From contig NW_017386026.1 in NCBI RefSeq assembly GCF_000237925.1, positions 2,232,001 through 2,296,000 of the forward strand: a DNA stretch of 64,000 bases. The letters run 5' to 3'. The notes below the pieces were generated by a model. The model was not told the origin of the DNA. It saw only the letters and a program-made list of their open reading frames with translations, and did not search any database. This document shows positions 61,501 through 64,000 of this stretch, piece by piece; within the stretch, counting starts at the first letter, position 1, and each line of letters starts with the position of its first letter. This stretch comes from Schistosoma mansoni. Lineage: Eukaryota > Platyhelminthes > Trematoda > Strigeidida > Schistosomatidae. The translations under genes were made by a program, and so were the position numbers.

Positions 61501-64000
61501 TATCTAATTTTGTTACGTAGGTGTTGTCTTTCTGAAATATTAAGACGAACCATTAGGTCCCTCACTATAGTAAGATTAGATTTTAGCATACAACAAGTAT
61601 GAAGTGTAATCATCTCGCTATTGGATTTAAATAAGTTTCTCTAGTCCGGTTTTGTGGCTGATGTGGTTGACTAATCTATGTACCTATATAAGTTCGTAAC
61701 TATGGCATAAGAAATAAACTTGAAACATGGTTCCAGAATGGATGCCAAAGATTTAAGTTAGTTTTCTTCATTCTGTTTTACTCTGTAACATCAAACTTAT
61801 CGTTTTCGGGAAATGGCTTAGTAGTTTAGCTTGTTCTTTTATCATGAATAATTCATTATTTATAATTACTTGATTTACGTCCTTTGTTTTTTGATTGGTC
61901 AAATTAATCAACAGAAAAGTATCAAGCTGAATGTAAATGAAACATGGTAGCATGTTAGCAGATTGCTCACATCTTGAGCATTAATAGGTAAATTCATCTA
62001 TTCCGAAACCGACTTTAAGTCACTATATAGAATGTTTAGATTGATTACTTGTTAGTTATGTCGTTAGCACATTTTTCTGATTTCTAGGATTTTTATCATC
62101 AAGCTTATGTATTGAACGACATGAATTTAAGCAAGTTGTAATAGATGTATACAATACACTAGAAACCACATTATATGTATTTACCTAATCACGCAAGCCA
62201 ATGCAATGAACTTCCAAAAAAAACCGTTTAATCTACTTCATAGTTGGTCATTAAGTAATTTCTCTATATACTAACGTTACTGCAAATACTCATCACCCAT
62301 ACTTCCTTCCACCGTTACTCATGTAGAAATTTGAAAGGTATCGTAAATATCCGTATTCAACGTAAATTCAGGCACCTGAAACCTATTTCAATTGTTTCTC
62401 GATGTCGTTCAAATGTTCTAACTTTTCAGTGTAAAAGTCGTTACCTTCGTTTCCGATTCTGTTTTGTTTGACCTGTTGGAGATTTGCACGACTTTATAAT
62501 TGTGGTTGAGTGATAAAGTGATTTAAATTACTGCAGTAGATTCATATTTAATAAACCCGTTCCACTTTTCAGTTTTCAACAGGTAAGAAGTACCGTTTAC
62601 TTTCACATATTAGATGTGATTGCGCTGAATTATCATCGACTTTAAAAGTAATTTCCATAAACCTTTCATATTTATTATTTTTCGTCACTCAAACTCCAAA
62701 ATACCGTCTCCGAGTCTTGGTGTGGTTAGAATTCCGTCGTTTATTCAACAATGATCCTCAGCATTGGTTGACATTACTTTAGCATTTATTGTTTATTGTT
62801 AAGTTTGGACTTGACTTCACATTCAGTGGGGGTCGAGACTAAGCTATTATGCTTAGTAACTTAGTAAGTTTTTTAAGGCAATTTGAATGTAATATTAATT
62901 AGTTATCAGCCATATGCACGTATATGTATGGATGTCCCCAAATGCCCTTGTACGGCCGAGGGTGGGGAGAGTCCTCACTCCCTCTCGAAATGCTCTCACA
63001 TGGCCACGCGTATACAGCCACTGCCAGGGAAGTCCTACTCACTGCCTTCTCGTGTCAGAGGTGTTTACGAAGTTGAGAGGACGAAAAGCGAATGTCCGGC
63101 GCTTTAGCCTGGTTGATGGACGTGAAGGGTCCATCTAGGGGAGTCGGAAAGTCCTGATTCCAAACCAATGGTGCATATGGGCTGGCTCCAGTATCCTGAG
63201 GGAACAAAAGGCGTATGAACCTTTTGTCGGTCACTAGCTACCATGGGACTATATCTCTTAACGTCGCTCCACTACCTTGTGGATCAGACCTTTAGGTCAA
63301 AGGCTCGTAGATTGGCCCCCTAAGAAAACCACCTGTTCTGGTTTGGGCACGTGGACAATATTCCAACCCTCATACAAATCAAATAATTTGTGTGGCGCAC
63401 GTATATTTGGTGCCTCCTTGTACTAATGTTTATGTGTTTAAATAAATAAATATGTATTGGTCCTAGCTGTAATAAAATATTGACACAGATGAAATTATCA
63501 AGACAAATCCCAGAGCAGTATAAATAATAGCAGTATCGGTAGTAAAAAAAATTAGGCGTAAACGATATTATTTGTGAAGAAACAATGAATTCATGAAATA
63601 AATTCTAAGATAACTTTAAAACTCCGGATCTATTTGAAGGCAAAATGAATGTGTCTGCTCCATTTGGACTAGTTTTAAACCGTTTCACTCAAATGATCTG
63701 TTATAGGTAGAAGGGCTTCTAATTACGCTCAAATACTCTTATGACTAATACGACAGTGTATCGGGTTTCTCAAATCGGTTCTAAGGGTTTCAATAAAATT
63801 CACTTTTCACGTCATCTTAATAGAGCATTTTGATATGCATTATAGGAAATTACTGACCAGTATTGAATTGTGTTTCCTTTTATTGGTACATTAATCTATG
63901 ACTTTTGGGGTTCACTCCAATTCTACTTTGCAGTTTCCTCAATGGCAGCGTGCAAGTTCGTCATCGTCACTTGAATCCGGTACTAGTTCGGACACAAATA
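55578..64000 (+). CDS. ODR4: ODR4 homologue (5' part; runs off the right edge)
   Basis: ODR4/C1orf27 is an ER protein with a C-terminal membrane anchor. In worms it helps odorant receptors reach cilia; in mammals it partners the UFM1 protease UFSP2. Coding exons: 55578-55664, 55713-55934, 55961-56061, 56096-56132, 56166-56303 and 58634-58927 (293 aa), then a probable exon from 63934. All joins keep frame. Family features: an N-terminal GVIIGG block matching SGLLIG; LSEKWIASHCRNLARMIPGG (80% similar in pattern to the human LDEEW...RMLPGG segment); IDRWVSFKTHILLSL; and LVTETQLLING matching the human VYLINGQ region. Introns 1-4 are 48, 26, 34 and 33 nt; introns 5 and 6 are 2330 and about 5006 nt and hold antisense retrotransposons. 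A TGA lies in frame 18 nt before the ATG. The phase of the last exon is unresolved. Confidence 0.9.
57073..57641 (-). mobile_element. RTE-like element, 5'-truncated 3' end (ODR4 intron 5)
   Basis: The minus strand repeats 25488-26056 with only about two differences noticed over 570 bp, including the untranslated tail. It encodes LHRLRWLGHVLLRRSMLTSV...WLETL. The 5' break falls in the ARI(C/W)WDHR region. It is inserted antisense to ODR4. Confidence 0.9.
59078..59277. other. Assembly gap (200 N)
   Basis: A round-number run of N at the 3' break of the RTE element, inside ODR4 intron 6. The missing sequence probably includes the rest of that element, so its true length may be far more than 200. 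Confidence 0.95.
59278..60850 (-). mobile_element. RTE-type retrotransposon, 5' part with intact endonuclease frame
   Basis: The minus strand has a 5' untranslated region from about 60850, then an ATG at about 60680 and an uninterrupted frame to the gap. The frame encodes an apurinic-type endonuclease: TWNVRTMWETGR, GISETHW, MGDFNAKVGKDN, QIDHVCINKKFRR and the ASDHHLLVAKMK catalytic block. A linker follows, ending EEQRNRW. The reverse transcriptase lies in or beyond the gap. Lack of stops over about 465 codons marks it as the youngest RTE copy in the window. It sits antisense in ODR4 intron 6. Confidence 0.9.
60851..62931. other. ODR4 intron 6 interior, mostly unrecognised
   Basis: Apart from a tRNA-like segment at 61118-61190 no element or exon was recognised. 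The part from 61300 onward is A+T-rich. Confidence 0.4.
61118..61190 (+). repeat. tRNA-derived sequence (SINE head or tRNA pseudogene)
   Basis: It contains a perfect T-arm hairpin, GATGGGTTCAAACCCCATC, with an internal B box (GGTTCAAACCC). About 45 bp upstream is an A-box-like GACCTAGTGAGTAA. An anticodon-loop-like CTTTCAA is present, but its stem does not pair well and the acceptor ends do not match. It is therefore unlikely to be a functional tRNA. Confidence 0.45.
62932..63452 (+). repeat. About 520-bp dispersed repeat, copy 4 (ODR4 intron 6)
   Basis: Inverse orientation relative to copies 1-3, ending in an AAATAAATAAATA tail that defines the family's 3' end. It has an open small frame (PNALVRPRVGRV, SRNALTWPRVYSHCQGSPTH, KLRGRKANVRRF). 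It lies about 480 bp before the probable next ODR4 exon, in the sense direction. Confidence 0.88.
63453..63933. other. End of ODR4 intron 6
   Basis: A+T-rich DNA without a recognised feature, closing with a pyrimidine-rich acceptor (CTACTTTGCAG) at 63923-63933. Confidence 0.5.

Overview
The window reads as genomic DNA of a blood fluke (Schistosoma or a close relative). The reasons are an A+T-rich background, tRNA-derived SINEs carrying hammerhead ribozymes, several RTE- and CR1-type non-LTR retrotransposons, and genes whose 5' introns are only 26-48 nt while their 3' introns run to kilobases. The species cannot be fixed from sequence alone. There are two runs of N (2067-2494 and 59078-59277).

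Four multi-exon protein genes can be reconstructed by joining exons across both strands. (1) ALG14, minus strand, 13812-9645: six exons, 205 aa, complete, the ER-membrane anchor of the UDP-GlcNAc transferase of N-glycan assembly. (2) An adiponectin-receptor-like PAQR protein (copy A), plus strand, 14909-22199: six exons, 372 aa, complete. Its zinc ligands and the conserved Asp have exactly the spacing of human ADIPOR1. (3) A paralogue (copy B), minus strand, 38483-27984: five exons, 363 aa. Its three core exons have the same lengths as in copy A (217, 181 and 382 nt), and it converges tail-to-tail on copy A. (4) The 5' part of an ODR4 (C1orf27) homologue, plus strand, from 55578 and running off the right edge. 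ALG14 and copy A are head-to-head, about 1.1 kb apart. A possible decayed coding exon with an in-frame TAA lies at 9245-8916.

The rest is mostly transposon-derived. Left end (1.7-3.6 kb): a hammerhead SINE, an assembly gap, and a 405-bp tandem array in which each unit has a Pol III-type head and a hammerhead. Five copies (one truncated) of a dispersed repeat of about 520 bp, usually with a small conserved reading frame, are scattered through introns and intergenic DNA. RTE-type elements occupy 14.1-14.7, 23.3-26.1, 48.1-50.5, 57.1-57.6 and 59.3-60.9 kb. CR1-type elements occupy 40.5-44.3 and 51.6-55.3 kb, the second with a nested insertion. No operon, CRISPR array or intact rRNA/tRNA gene was seen.

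The four genes are ordinary eukaryotic housekeeping or signalling genes and show no sign of a shared pathway beyond three of them encoding ER or other membrane-system proteins. The most notable signals are the consistent 5' micro-introns, the paired PAQR genes with identical exon architecture, and the tandem array of ribozyme-bearing SINE units.
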